DNA of 64,000 nucleotides from Bacillota bacterium (lineage in GTDB: Bacteria > Bacillota_I > Bacilli_A > Izemoplasmatales > UBA1188): NCBI GenBank assembly GCA_023410715.1, contig JAEYPN010000030.1:1-64000 (forward strand). Reading direction: 5' to 3'. Position 1 is the first letter of the stretch. Every line of letters starts with the position of its first letter. The position numbers and the translations under genes were made by a program. Shown here piece after piece: positions 33,361-41,822 of this stretch. Under the pieces are notes generated by a model. That model saw only the letters and a list, made by a program, of their open reading frames with translations, did not search any database and was not told the origin of the DNA.

Positions 33361-35265
33361 TTGAATACTTATTTAATTAAAAAAAGAATTTGTTTTATAA
33401 TGGTATGTTTGCTAATCATAGTTTTAGTTCTTTTTTTTCGTTTAGGTTTTTTACAAATATCAAATAAAAATAATATTAGAAATAGAGCTTATAACTTATG
33501 GGGTAGAGATATTCCAATTGAAGGACAAAGAGGAAATATATATGATAGAAATGGCGTTTTAATTGTTGGTTCAACGCTCGCTCCATCTATTGCGATTATG
33601 CCACGTCAAGTAGAAAATAAAAGTGAAACAGCAAATTATTTAGCAAAAGTATTAAATGTATCTAGTGATGATATAATGAAACACTTAGATAAAAATGTAA
33701 GTATTGAATTAATTAAACCAGAGGGCAGAAAAATTTCAATTGATCAAGCAACTAAAATTATCGAAAAGAATTTACCTGGTGTATATGTTGTAGGCGATAC
33801 AAAAAGATATTATCCATATGATAGTTATTTAGCCCAAGTATTAGGTTTTACGGGAATTGATAATCAGGGTGTTGCCGGACTTGAATATATCTATGATGAA
33901 TATTTAATGGGAAGTAATGGTAATCTAACAATATATACAGATGGTAAAGGATATATTATGGATGCCTTATATAATAGTTATAATAGTGCAAAGGTTGGTT
34001 TGGATTTATATTTAACAATCGATATGGGTTTACAACTTATCTTAGAAAAGGTCTTAAAAAATGCGATTGAGTACTATGATCCTGAACAAGTTTTAGGAGT
34101 AGTAGTTCATCCTAAAACTGGTGAGGTTTACGCAATGTCTTCATATCCAACATTTTCACCAGCAAATTATCAAGACTATGATCCAGATATTTATAATAGA
34201 AACCTACCTATTTGGATGGCTTATGAGCCTGGGTCAACATTTAAAATTATTACATATGCGATGGGATTAAATGAAGGAGTCTTTAAGCTCGATGAAAAGT
34301 TTTATGATCCTGGTTATGCAATAGTTGATGGTGCAAGACTTAAAGACTGGAAAGCAGGAGGGCATGGAGAAGAAACCTTCTTAGAGGTTATTCAAAACTC
34401 TTGTAACCCAGGATTTGTTGAAATTGGTTTAAGACTTGGTGAAGAACGTTTCTTATATTATCTTAATAAATTTGGCTTTGGAAAAAAAACGGGAATTGAT
34501 TTACTTGGTGAATCAGCAGGAATTATCTTTAATGAAAAGGTTATGGGTAATGTTGAACTGGCTACAAGCGCCTTTGGCCAAGGAAATGCTGTAACACCAA
34601 TTCAGCTTGTAACCGCGACATCAGCGGCGATTAATGGTGGCTTTTTATATACACCATATGTTGTTAAAGGTTTAGCATTACATGGAACAACTGACTTTAT
34701 TTATGAAAGATCACCAATTCTAAAAGATGTTGTAATAAGGCAAGACACAAGTGCCATTGTAAGGCAAGCTCTTGAATCAGTTGTAGCATATGGAACCGGT
34801 CGTGGGGCTTATATTGAAAAGTATAGGGTTGGTGGTAAAACTGGTACCGCTCAAAAAGCTGTTAATGGTAGTTATTTAGAAAACAACTATATCGTTTCTT
34901 TTATTGGCGCAGCGCCAATGGATGATCCTGAGCTTGTCTGTTACATTGCGATTGATAATCCTAAAGGTGTTATCCAATATGGTGGAGTTGTTGCAGCGCC
35001 ACTTGTTAGAAACTTTTTAGTAGAAGCTTTACCATATTTAAATATTCCTGAAAGACAAAATGAATTACATAAACTTTATCGTTACTGGCAGGATATCACC
35101 TATTTTGATGCACCAAACCTTGTTGGCTTAGATAAAAAAGATTTAAAAGAATCAACTAGATATAAATTACAAATTTATGGTAGTGGCACAAAAGTTATTT
35201 CTCAGATACCTGAAGCAGGCTCACGTATTCCTGAGGGTGGAACAGTTATAGTTTATCTTAACTGA
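33361..35265 (+). CDS. Class B penicillin-binding protein with PASTA domain (SpoVD/FtsI type)
   Basis: A membrane-anchored peptidoglycan transpeptidase. One N-terminal helix (about residues 8-30), then the dimerisation domain ('IPIEGQRGNIYDRNG') and the transpeptidase with SxxK in 'EPGSTFKIIT' (Ser292), SxN in 'NSCNPG' (Ser347) and KTG in 'GGKTGTAQ' (about 490). The last 50 residues form one PASTA repeat ('DAPNLVGLDKKDLK...IPEGGTVIVYL'). This layout fits SpoVD or PBP2X-like proteins of division or sporulation. The frame opens at GTG (33349), but GGTGAT precedes a TTG at 33361, which I prefer. It is a single-gene unit with its own terminator. Confidence 0.92.
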   Translation: MNTYLIKKRICFIMVCLLIIVLVLFFRLGFLQISNKNNIRNRAYNLWGRDIPIEGQRGNIYDRNGVLIVGSTLAPSIAIMPRQVENKSETANYLAKVLNVSSDDIMKHLDKNVSIELIKPEGRKISIDQATKIIEKNLPGVYVVGDTKRYYPYDSYLAQVLGFTGIDNQGVAGLEYIYDEYLMGSNGNLTIYTDGKGYIMDALYNSYNSAKVGLDLYLTIDMGLQLILEKVLKNAIEYYDPEQVLGVVVHPKTGEVYAMSSYPTFSPANYQDYDPDIYNRNLPIWMAYEPGSTFKIITYAMGLNEGVFKLDEKFYDPGYAIVDGARLKDWKAGGHGEETFLEVIQNSCNPGFVEIGLRLGEERFLYYLNKFGFGKKTGIDLLGESAGIIFNEKVMGNVELATSAFGQGNAVTPIQLVTATSAAINGGFLYTPYVVKGLALHGTTDFIYERSPILKDVVIRQDTSAIVRQALESVVAYGTGRGAYIEKYRVGGKTGTAQKAVNGSYLENNYIVSFIGAAPMDDPELVCYIAIDNPKGVIQYGGVVAAPLVRNFLVEALPYLNIPERQNELHKLYRYWQDITYFDAPNLVGLDKKDLKESTRYKLQIYGSGTKVISQIPEAGSRIPEGGTVIVYLN

Positions 35266-35290
35266 GAAAATTAGTAATAACTTCGACAAA

Positions 35291-35317
35291 AAAGGGCTAA
35301 AATTGCGCCCTTTTTTT
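35291..35317 (+). terminator. Terminator after the PBP gene
   Basis: The stem AAAGGGC (35291-35297) with GCCCTTT (35307-35313) is followed by T's to 35317. Confidence 0.8.
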
Positions 35318-35391
35318 CTTATAATATAATTAGATATAAATTAACTAAATAATTGGCGCTTACATTTTGTTCAAGTTTCTTTTGAAAAAGA

Positions 35392-35421
35392 TTGACATAT
35401 TATGGAAATAAGTGTTATAAT
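35392..35421 (+). promoter_or_regulatory. Promoter of the galactan operon
   Basis: TTGACA (35392-35397), an 18-base spacer and TATAAT (35416-35421), with TGT before the -10 box. This is a near-perfect sigma-A promoter with an extended -10. Confidence 0.85.
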
Positions 35422-35425
35422 TAAT

Positions 35426-35445
35426 TTAGGCAAACGCTTGCCTAA
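35426..35445. promoter_or_regulatory. LacI-family operator
   Basis: The 20-bp palindrome TTAGGCAAACGCTTGCCTAA has arms of eight bases around ACGC, the CG-centred form expected of LacI-family operators. It covers the predicted transcription start (about 35428), so the LacI-type protein encoded next very likely represses its own operon from here. Confidence 0.8.
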
Positions 35446-35466
35446 TCACAAAAGGAATGTTTGATA

Positions 35467-36447
35467 ATGAAAAAGAACATACAACTTTCTGATATTGCAA
35501 AGGAATTAAATTTATCAACATCAACTATATCTCGTGTTATTTCAAATAAAGGAAATATTAGTGAAGAGACAAGAAAAAAAGTTAAAGATTATATTCAACA
35601 AATCAATTACCATCCAAATTTAGCAGCGCGTAGTTTAGCTCAGAAAAAAACATTTAATATTGGGGTTATTATTCCTGAGGATGCTTTTTTATCTAGTTCG
35701 CCTTTTTTTCAAATTTGTTTGATGGGAATTTGTGAAGAAGCAGTTAAAAAAGAATATAACGTCATTGTTTCATCTAATACAAATGAAAATATCGATGGTT
35801 TAAAAAGAATTGCTAGTTCGATGATTGTTGATGGAATAGTTTTAATGAGAGTATATAAGAATGATAGAAATATTGAGTACTTAAAAAGTATTAATATGCC
35901 TTTTACTGTGATTGGTACAACTTCTGATTCAAATATCGTAGATATTGACAATGATCATACTAAAGCATGTGAAGCTTTAGTCGATATAATTATTAAAAAA
36001 AGTAAACGCATTGCCCTTTTAATTGGCAATCTAGAATATATGGTCAACCGGCAAAGAAGAAAAGGCTTTATTAATTCCTTAAATAAAAATAATATACCGG
36101 TTGAAAATGAACTAATAATTGATAATGTTGACGGAACAAATGTGATACAAAAATTAGAATTAGCTTTAAATAATTGTGTTGATGCAATTATTTGTGGTGA
36201 TGATGTTATTTGTATTGAAGTTATTAACACGCTTGAAAAAAAAGGTTTAATAATTGGTAGGGATATTAAAGTTGCTTCGCTATATGAATCGCAAGCAATT
36301 AAAAATAAAGATATAACCGCTGTTTCAATTGATATAGTTGAAGTAGGACGAAAAGCTGCGGATGTAATGATTGATTTAATTAATACAGGTAAAGTTACAA
36401 AAGTTCGCTTAGGTTATAATATCCTAGAGAGGAATTCGACAAATTAA
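35467..36447 (+). CDS. LacI-family transcriptional regulator of galactan utilisation
   Basis: A 326-residue repressor. The N-terminal HTH and hinge read 'QLSDIAKELNLSTSTISRVISN' followed by 'YHPNLAARSLAQKKTFNIGVI', the standard LacI start. The rest is a periplasmic-binding-protein-like effector domain ('DGIVLMRVY', 'ALLIGNLEYMVNRQRRKGF', 'DAIICGDDVICIEV'). A TTG at 35461 is an alternative start with AAGGA nearer; the ATG at 35467 gives the usual MKKN-type terminus. Two bases separate it from the GH35 gene. The effector is probably galactose or a galacto-oligosaccharide, inferred from the operon. Confidence 0.9.
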   Translation: MKKNIQLSDIAKELNLSTSTISRVISNKGNISEETRKKVKDYIQQINYHPNLAARSLAQKKTFNIGVIIPEDAFLSSSPFFQICLMGICEEAVKKEYNVIVSSNTNENIDGLKRIASSMIVDGIVLMRVYKNDRNIEYLKSINMPFTVIGTTSDSNIVDIDNDHTKACEALVDIIIKKSKRIALLIGNLEYMVNRQRRKGFINSLNKNNIPVENELIIDNVDGTNVIQKLELALNNCVDAIICGDDVICIEVINTLEKKGLIIGRDIKVASLYESQAIKNKDITAVSIDIVEVGRKAADVMIDLINTGKVTKVRLGYNILERNSTN

Positions 36448-36449
36448 TC

Positions 36450-38474
36450 ATGAGAGAGAACATCAGTTTTAACAAAGAATGTTTATTAAAAGGTGGAAAA
36501 CCATGGTTTCCTATGATGGGCGAAATGCATTATTCACGGTTTAACTGTAGGTATTGGCGTGAGTCCTTAGAAAAAATGATGGCTGGTGGCATTGAAATTG
36601 TTTCAAGCTATGTTATTTGGATTCATCATGAGGAAATAGAAGGTAAATACAACTTTTCTTTTAACATGAACTTACATGAATTTGTTAAAATTGTAAAAGA
36701 TGTGGGGCTTAAAATGGTTTTAAGAATTGGTCCGTGGATTCATGGTGAGGTTAGAAATGGTGGCTTCCCAGATTGGCTATATTCAAAAGACTTTATTCCC
36801 CGCACAAATAATGAAAAATATTTTGCGGTTGTTAAAGAATTCTATACAAAAATATATGAACAAGTAAAAGAGTTTTTCTATAAAGATAATGGTCCAATTA
36901 TTGGTATCCAAATTGAAAATGAATTTGGTCATTGTGGTGGTTTAAATGGTGACGAAGGAAATTATCATATGGAACGCTTACTAAATATGGCTAAAGAAAT
37001 TGGCTTTGATACACCACTATATACCGCAACTGGTTGGGGTGGAGCGATGATTGGATCGATGCTTCCTGTAATGGGTGCTTATCCAGATGCACCATGGGAT
37101 GAAAAAATTATTAAATTAGATCCAAATCCCAATTTTTTATTTAGTTATGAAAGAAATGATAAAAGCATTGGTTCCGATTTTAAAATTGGCCATGGTTTAA
37201 CATTTGATATTAATAAATATCCATATTTAATGGCTGAACTTGGTGGGGGAATGCAGTCAACTAATCATAGACGCTTACTAACAAGTGAAAAAGATATTGG
37301 AGCGATGTCATTATCGAAGCTTGGAAGTGGAGCTAACTTACTTGGATATTATATGTATCATGGTGGGACCAATCCTATAGGTGTTCTATCTTCATTTGAA
37401 GAAAATAAGGCAAGTGGCTCATTGAATGACATGCCAGTATTTAATTATGACGGTAGATTTCCGTTAAGACAGTATGGTTCTTTTAGTAAAACATTTTATG
37501 AAATAAGATTACTTGCATTATTCTTAAAAGATTTTGGCGAAGAACTAGCCTTAATGAAAACACTTATTAAAGAAGATAATGCCCGACATGCAAATGATTT
37601 TGAAAGTTTAAGATATTCATTTAGAAAAGATGACAAAAAAGGATTTTTATTTATTAATAATTATCAAAGAGGATATGATTTAAAAGATCATATGCTTGAT
37701 ATAAAAATTGATGATGTTACTTTTAAAAATCTTGAAATAAAAAATGGCGATTATTATTTTTATCCTTTTAATTATCCAATGGGTAATACCATTTTAAAAT
37801 CATGTAATGCAAGCTTGTTAATGAAAGTAAACAATGATTATGTATTTTATACTGATAAAAATGTTTATTATGACTTTATATCAGAACCTAATTTTAATGT
37901 TATAACTTTAACTAAAAACGAAGCTTTAAAAGCAACTAAAATCACTTTTGATCAAGAATATTTAGTTATCACAAGCGGTTGTATTGTAAATAATCATTTA
38001 TATCATTATGGCAATAATGATTTACTTGTTTATCCTGAACCAACAAAAAAACCATTTGGTTATACAAAAAAAGGCAAAGTCGGTATTTTTACTAAATATG
38101 TTAAAAAGATTATAAGAAAAGAAGCTCAAGTTGATTTTACATTAACTAAAGAAACTAATGAAGCACTATTTTATGATATTGAGATTTCATATTTTGATGT
38201 TCTTGATGTAATTTTAAATTTTGACTATGAAGGAAAAAAAGCTGAACTTTATATTGATGATAAGATAGTTAATGATGATTTTTATAATGGTGGTGGGTTT
38301 CAAGCATCACTTAGATATTTTAATTATCCTCATAAGTTGAAAATAAAAATTACTAAATTAACAGATTATGATTTAAAAAATATTTATTTTGAGGTTGTAC
38401 CAAAATCAAGAGGAAAACTTATTTCAATTGATTATGAAATCGAATATGTGGAATGCTCAAAGGAGGAATTATGA
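36450..38474 (+). CDS. GH35 beta-galactosidase
   Basis: A 674-residue glycoside hydrolase family 35 enzyme, cytoplasmic because no signal peptide is present. Family blocks: 'GEMHYSRFNCRYWRESLEKM' near residues 24-43, 'YVIWIHHEE', 'LRIGPWIHGEVRNGGFPDWL', the acid/base Glu158 in 'QIENEFG' and the nucleophile Glu263 in 'YLMAELGGGMQ'. It would release galactose from imported galacto-oligosaccharides produced by the GH53 enzyme. There is no strong ribosome site within ten bases of the ATG, so translation may be coupled to the LacI gene, which ends three bases upstream. The C-terminal 280 residues are beta-rich accessory domains. Confidence 0.88.
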   Translation: MRENISFNKECLLKGGKPWFPMMGEMHYSRFNCRYWRESLEKMMAGGIEIVSSYVIWIHHEEIEGKYNFSFNMNLHEFVKIVKDVGLKMVLRIGPWIHGEVRNGGFPDWLYSKDFIPRTNNEKYFAVVKEFYTKIYEQVKEFFYKDNGPIIGIQIENEFGHCGGLNGDEGNYHMERLLNMAKEIGFDTPLYTATGWGGAMIGSMLPVMGAYPDAPWDEKIIKLDPNPNFLFSYERNDKSIGSDFKIGHGLTFDINKYPYLMAELGGGMQSTNHRRLLTSEKDIGAMSLSKLGSGANLLGYYMYHGGTNPIGVLSSFEENKASGSLNDMPVFNYDGRFPLRQYGSFSKTFYEIRLLALFLKDFGEELALMKTLIKEDNARHANDFESLRYSFRKDDKKGFLFINNYQRGYDLKDHMLDIKIDDVTFKNLEIKNGDYYFYPFNYPMGNTILKSCNASLLMKVNNDYVFYTDKNVYYDFISEPNFNVITLTKNEALKATKITFDQEYLVITSGCIVNNHLYHYGNNDLLVYPEPTKKPFGYTKKGKVGIFTKYVKKIIRKEAQVDFTLTKETNEALFYDIEISYFDVLDVILNFDYEGKKAELYIDDKIVNDDFYNGGGFQASLRYFNYPHKLKIKITKLTDYDLKNIYFEVVPKSRGKLISIDYEIEYVECSKEEL

Positions 38475-40378
38475 AAAAGGGGTTGTTAATATTTTTAACA
38501 ATTGTCTCACTTATTATGTTTTCATCATGTAAAAAAGCAAATTCAGATCTATATGTAGAAAAGATAGAAGGATTAAGGGAAGATTTTATTAGGGGTGTAG
38601 ATATTTCTAGTGTAATATCACTAGAAAATAGTGGCGTTAAATACTATGATTTTAAAGGCAAAGAAGAAGATATTTTTAAGGTTCTAGCTGACAATAATAT
38701 TAACTATATTAGAGTAAGAATATGGAATGATCCATATGATGATAATGGTAATGGTTATGGCGGCGGAAATAATGATCTTGAAACAGCAATTAAGATTGGT
38801 AAAAGGGCCACTAAATATGGAATGAAGTTACTTGTTGATTTTCATTATTCTGATTTTTGGGCTGATCCAAGTAAACAAATGGTCCCAAAAGCTTGGGCAA
38901 GTTTAAATATTGAAGATAAAGCAAATGCTTTATATACCTTTACTTATAACGCTTTAAAAGCAATGAAGGATGAAGGTATTAACATTGGTATGGTCCAATT
39001 AGGTAATGAAACTAATGGCAAAATGTGTGGTGAAAAAATCTGGTTAAATATTAAGACTTTGATGGAAAAAGGTGCTAAAGCTACACGTGATGTAGATAAA
39101 AATATTTTAATTGCAATTCATTTTGCTAATCCAGAAAACGTTGATTCATATAAAAAATATGCAAGAAACTTAGATTATTATAAAATTGACTATGATGTCT
39201 TTGCAAGTTCGTATTATTCATACTGGCATGGGTCAACAGAAAATTTGACTACGGTTTTAAAAGAAATAGCAGATACTTATGATAAGAAAGTCATGGTTGC
39301 TGAAACATCATATGCTTATGCAGTTGAAAACTTTGATGAACATGGCAATGTTATAGGTGATGAATTAAACTATGAAAAGAAATATCCATTTACTGTTCAA
39401 GGTCAAGCTAATGCGGTAATAGATGTAATTAAAGCCGTAAACAATATAGGAGAAGCTGGTCTTGGCGTTTTCTACTGGGAACCTGCATGGATATCAGTTC
39501 CTGGTGAAACACACGAAGCACAATCAACTCTTTGGGAAAAATATGGTTCAGGTTGGGCTTCAAGTTATTCTAAAGAATATGATCCTAATGATGCAGGAAA
39601 ATATTTTGGTGGATCAGCATGGGATAATCAAGCGATGTTTGATAAAACTGGTCATCCATTAGAATCATTAAAATTATTTAAATATATTTATGAAGGAAAT
39701 ACCCCAAATATCAAGGTTGATGCGATTGAAGATACAATGCTTATTGTAAGACTTAATAATAAAATTTCATTACCAGAAAAGGTAAATGCAATTATGAGTG
39801 ATGGTTCTAAAAAAGAAGTGAGCATCAGATGGGAAGATGCACCACTTGATAATTATGCAACAGGCGGGGTTAATAAGTACACAATTAAAGGCGAAGTTGA
39901 TGGAGTAAAAGCTTATTTATATTTATCAGTTGTTGAAGAAAACTATGTCGATAATTATAGTTTTGAAAATGCTGATATAAGTATGTGGAAGGTAACAGAT
40001 AATAAAAGCTGTAAAGAATTATATGTTATGGAAAAGTCAACAGATGCATTGACTGGTACTAAATCATTTCATTTCTGGAGTGATAAAGATCTAAGTTTTG
40101 ATCTATCACAGGAAATAACTAATTTAAAGACTGGTAAATATAGCTTTAGTTTATCAATTCAAGGTGGCGATGCTTTAGTTCAAAATATTTATATTTATAC
40201 TATTGTTGATGATATTAAAACTATAGAGAAAGTTACGATTACTTCATGGCGTGATTGGCAAAACCCAATAATTAAAGACATTGAAGTAATAGATAATGTT
40301 ACTATTGGTATACATGTTGAATGTAATGCTAATGCTTGGGGAACAATTGATGATTTTTTATTAAATCCTCAAAAATAA
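38471..40378 (+). CDS. GH53 arabinogalactan endo-beta-1,4-galactanase lipoprotein
   Basis: Cuts beta-1,4-galactan outside the cell. The lipoprotein signal has its Cys at residue 20 ('SLIMFSSCKK'). The GH53 core follows: 'FIRGVDISSVISLENSG', 'YIRVRIWNDPYDDNGNGYGG', the acid/base Glu180 in 'QLGNETNG' and the nucleophile Glu278 in 'VMVAETSYAY'. From about residue 405 a Big_4-like Ig domain is followed by a CBM61-like beta-sandwich ('LDNYATGG', 'ENYVDNYSFENADISMWKV', ending 'AWGTIDDFLLNP'), which in other GH53 enzymes binds galactan. The ATG at 38471 has a perfect AAAGGAGG. The gene overlaps the end of the GH35 gene. Confidence 0.92.
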   Translation: MKKGLLIFLTIVSLIMFSSCKKANSDLYVEKIEGLREDFIRGVDISSVISLENSGVKYYDFKGKEEDIFKVLADNNINYIRVRIWNDPYDDNGNGYGGGNNDLETAIKIGKRATKYGMKLLVDFHYSDFWADPSKQMVPKAWASLNIEDKANALYTFTYNALKAMKDEGINIGMVQLGNETNGKMCGEKIWLNIKTLMEKGAKATRDVDKNILIAIHFANPENVDSYKKYARNLDYYKIDYDVFASSYYSYWHGSTENLTTVLKEIADTYDKKVMVAETSYAYAVENFDEHGNVIGDELNYEKKYPFTVQGQANAVIDVIKAVNNIGEAGLGVFYWEPAWISVPGETHEAQSTLWEKYGSGWASSYSKEYDPNDAGKYFGGSAWDNQAMFDKTGHPLESLKLFKYIYEGNTPNIKVDAIEDTMLIVRLNNKISLPEKVNAIMSDGSKKEVSIRWEDAPLDNYATGGVNKYTIKGEVDGVKAYLYLSVVEENYVDNYSFENADISMWKVTDNKSCKELYVMEKSTDALTGTKSFHFWSDKDLSFDLSQEITNLKTGKYSFSLSIQGGDALVQNIYIYTIVDDIKTIEKVTITSWRDWQNPIIKDIEVIDNVTIGIHVECNANAWGTIDDFLLNPQK

Positions 40379-40423
40379 TTGTGGCAATATCTCAAAAGAG
40401 ATCAAAATAAAAAGGAGAGAAAA

Positions 40424-41743
40424 ATGAAAAGATTATTGACATTTTGTTTGACTATGGTTGCTTTTCTATGTTTAGTTGCATGTAACAAAACAACTGCAAA
40501 AAAAACTACAAAACCATCTGACAGTGCAAGTTCTAGTACTACAAAACCATCTGACAGTGCAAGTTCTAGTACTACAAAAGAACAAGCTAAAGAAGAAATT
40601 TTACTTTGGGTTGCCGAAGAAACAATTGAATTCACAACTACAAAAGTTAATGAATTCTTAGCAGCAAATCCTACATTTGGCTTTACAGTCAAAATTTCAC
40701 CAATGGGTGAAGGCGAGGCTGCAACGCAAATGATAACAGACGTTGAAGCAGGTGCTGATGTTTACTGCTTTGCACAAGACCAATTAGCTCGTTTAGTGCA
40801 AGCTGGTGCTTTAGCAGCTATTGGTGGAGATTATAAAACAAATGCTATCGCTAATAACGATGCTGGATCAATTGCTGCTGCTTCAATGGGAGGTTATTTA
40901 TATGCTTACCCACTTACAAGTGACAATGGTTATTTCTTATTCTATGATAAGAGTATCGTTAAGAATCCATCATCTCTAGATGCTATTTTAACTGATTGTG
41001 CTACTGCTGGTAAGAAATTTTACATGGATAATCAAAGTGGCTGGTATGATGTAGCATTCTTCTTTGCACTTGGTTGCACTTATTCTAACACTTATGATGA
41101 AGAAGCAAACATTACTGCTGTAAATTGCGATTTTGACTCAGCTAATGGCGTTAAAGCATTAAGGGCCCTTATTGATATGTCAAATCATGAAGGATTCCAG
41201 AGAAGTAATTCATTTGCTGCTAACTTCAATCCAGACGGCGGAACTGCAGCTGCATGTATTTCTGGAACTTGGGATGCTGAAACAATTAAAGGTTATTTAG
41301 GAGCTAATTATGGCGTTGCAAAACTTCCTACTTTTAAAGTTGGTACTGAAACATATCAAATGTCTTCATTTGCTGGATTCAAACTAGTTGGTGTTAACCC
41401 TACACAAACTACTAACAAACTTGTTGCTTCTCACAAGCTTGCTGTTTATTTAACATCAGAAGCTGTTCAATTAGCAAGATTTGAAGCAAAAGGCTGGGGT
41501 CCATCTAATAAGAACGCTCAACAAAATCCTAAAGTATTAGCTAACGAAGCATTAGCTGCACTAGCTGCACAATCTCCATATTCAATTCCACAAGGTATAT
41601 ATCCAAGTTCATATTGGTCAATTATGGAAGCTTTAGGAACAGATATTAATACCAAAGTTATTACAAAAAATGCTACTGACGCTGAATTAAAAGCAAAACT
41701 AGAACAAGTTGTTGCTGTTTTAAAAGCAGAAGTAAAAAAATAA
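40424..41743 (+). CDS. Sugar ABC transporter substrate-binding lipoprotein
   Basis: A family-1 solute-binding lipoprotein (MalE-like) of 439 residues that captures oligosaccharides outside the membrane. The signal peptide and lipobox end at Cys20 ('VAFLCLVACNK'). A low-complexity linker of two identical 11-residue units (TKPSDSASSST twice) follows, then the binding domain starting 'EEILLWVAEETIEFTTTKV'. The frame runs up to a TTG at 40379, but AAAGGAGAG places the start at 40424. By operon context the ligand is a galacto-oligosaccharide from galactan. A strong hairpin after the gene probably keeps its mRNA level above the permeases. Confidence 0.9.
   Translation: MKRLLTFCLTMVAFLCLVACNKTTAKKTTKPSDSASSSTTKPSDSASSSTTKEQAKEEILLWVAEETIEFTTTKVNEFLAANPTFGFTVKISPMGEGEAATQMITDVEAGADVYCFAQDQLARLVQAGALAAIGGDYKTNAIANNDAGSIAAASMGGYLYAYPLTSDNGYFLFYDKSIVKNPSSLDAILTDCATAGKKFYMDNQSGWYDVAFFFALGCTYSNTYDEEANITAVNCDFDSANGVKALRALIDMSNHEGFQRSNSFAANFNPDGGTAAACISGTWDAETIKGYLGANYGVAKLPTFKVGTETYQMSSFAGFKLVGVNPTQTTNKLVASHKLAVYLTSEAVQLARFEAKGWGPSNKNAQQNPKVLANEALAALAAQSPYSIPQGIYPSSYWSIMEALGTDINTKVITKNATDAELKAKLEQVVAVLKAEVKK
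40508..40573 (+). repeat. Perfect 33-bp tandem duplication in the binding-protein gene
   Basis: Two identical 33-bp copies (40508-40540 and 40541-40573) encode TKPSDSASSST twice in the linker behind the lipobox. Identity without a single change suggests recent slippage or active length variation of the tether. Confidence 0.9.
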
Positions 41744-41765
41744 AAAATTTTAAAGCAAAATAATG

Positions 41766-41793
41766 CACATGACTAGCAATCGCTAGTCATGTG
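41766..41793 (+). other. Intergenic mRNA hairpin after the binding-protein gene
   Basis: A 12-bp perfect stem, CACATGACTAGC (41766-41777) with GCTAGTCATGTG (41782-41793), has loop AATC and no following T run. Between malE-like and malF-like genes such hairpins commonly protect the upstream mRNA from 3' decay, raising binding protein over permease. It is unlikely to be a terminator because the operon continues. Confidence 0.6.
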
Positions 41794-41822
41794 TAATTGC
41801 TTTACTAAAAGGAGGATTATTT

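Noticed and set aside
40402..40692. Open frames on both strands over the binding-protein linker
   Set aside because: They arise from the 33-bp repeat and the signal-peptide region. They are repetitive shadows of the lipoprotein gene.
41766..41793. Hairpin as an intrinsic terminator
   Set aside because: No T run follows it, and the permease gene with a strong ribosome site continues the operon.
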